NCBI GenBank assembly: GCA_022113835.1
Contig: JAILWY010000023.1
Location: 9,424,001-9,488,000 of the forward strand
Direction: 5' to 3'
DNA length: 64,000 bases
Origin: Atopsyche davidsoni
Lineage: Eukaryota > Arthropoda > Insecta > Trichoptera > Hydrobiosidae
Positions within the stretch are counted from its first letter, which is position 1. Each line of letters begins with the position of its first letter. Below, piece by piece: positions 63,857 to 64,000 of this stretch. A model generated the notes under the pieces. That model saw only the letters and a program-made list of their open reading frames with translations, did not search any database and was not told the origin of the DNA. The position numbers and the translations under genes were made by a program.

Positions 63857-64000
63857 CAACACTATTACGTATAGTGTTGAGAATTACGCGTAAGAAGCCA
63901 TCCACCCCTATATTTGGGAACACCTGCGGTTCGAAAGATTTAGGTCTTAGAGTATCAGGCTTATGGTGTCGCGTCGTTCCTAGCTACTAACTGTTGACAC
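63857..64000. other. GC-moderate window edge with a small hairpin
   Basis: CAACACTAT/ATAGTGTTG (63857-63865, 63871-63879) forms a 9-bp hairpin with a TACGT loop. The sequence then becomes GC-moderate to the window end and may begin a further island that is cut off here. Confidence 0.3.

Noticed and set aside
1..64000. Prokaryotic operons, CRISPR arrays, phage or integrated viral genes
   Set aside because: No direct-repeat/spacer array, ribosome-binding-site-led gene series, capsid-, integrase- or polymerase-like frame was seen on either strand.

Overview
This window looks like a gene-poor stretch of a eukaryotic nuclear genome, most likely an insect and plausibly a lepidopteran. The sequence is strongly AT-rich (roughly 30% GC by eye). 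It has long A/T homopolymers, a CA/TA microsatellite, tRNA-derived SINE copies and fold-back repeats. There are no Shine-Dalgarno-led operons, rRNA genes, CRISPR arrays or transposase/reverse-transcriptase frames. The species assignment is inference; nothing in the window proves it.

Coding content is minimal. The best-supported coding segment is a minus-strand exon at 32737-32916. It has a good Kozak start, a signal peptide, about 73% G/C at third codon positions in an AT-rich setting, and a frame ending at an AAG|GT splice donor. It reads like the first coding exon of a small secreted peptide that I cannot name. Three weaker plus-strand exon candidates rest on splice signals: 8679-8845 (ATG to CAG|GTAACT), 22361-22491 (strong acceptor, moderate donor) and a 25-nt microexon at 50863-50887 (strong acceptor and donor). 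Their phases happen to be mutually compatible, but nothing shows they belong to one gene. Most other open frames are chance frames in repeats or GC-rich islands.

Repeats, left to right: a four-copy ~224-bp tandem array (1476-2370); a short copy of a fold-back family (2664-2784); a near-intact tRNA-derived SINE head (2885-2980); a CA/TA microsatellite (6112-6231); a G-rich minisatellite (9233-9429); a 5'-truncated reverse SINE copy (17168-17253); a 63/64-matched palindrome built on the SINE tail (20314-20470); a GGGGGC hexamer tract (42833-42903); a 7-bp repeat (53637-53699); and a long fold-back copy with 109-bp arms (54618-54885).

The remaining sequence alternates between AT-rich DNA with no visible gene and about twenty compact islands of 200-600 bp with higher GC and dense palindromic or transcription-factor-like motifs. 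Examples are a cluster of Pho/YY1-type ATGGCG cores at 1.3-1.44 kb, a perfect TGACGTCA at 3972, a TATAAAAAG box at 51742, and E-box, octamer and palindromes at 62.3-62.55 kb. This architecture suits a large intron or gene desert carrying cis-regulatory or conserved noncoding elements around a developmental gene. That is inference, and cross-species alignment would decide it.
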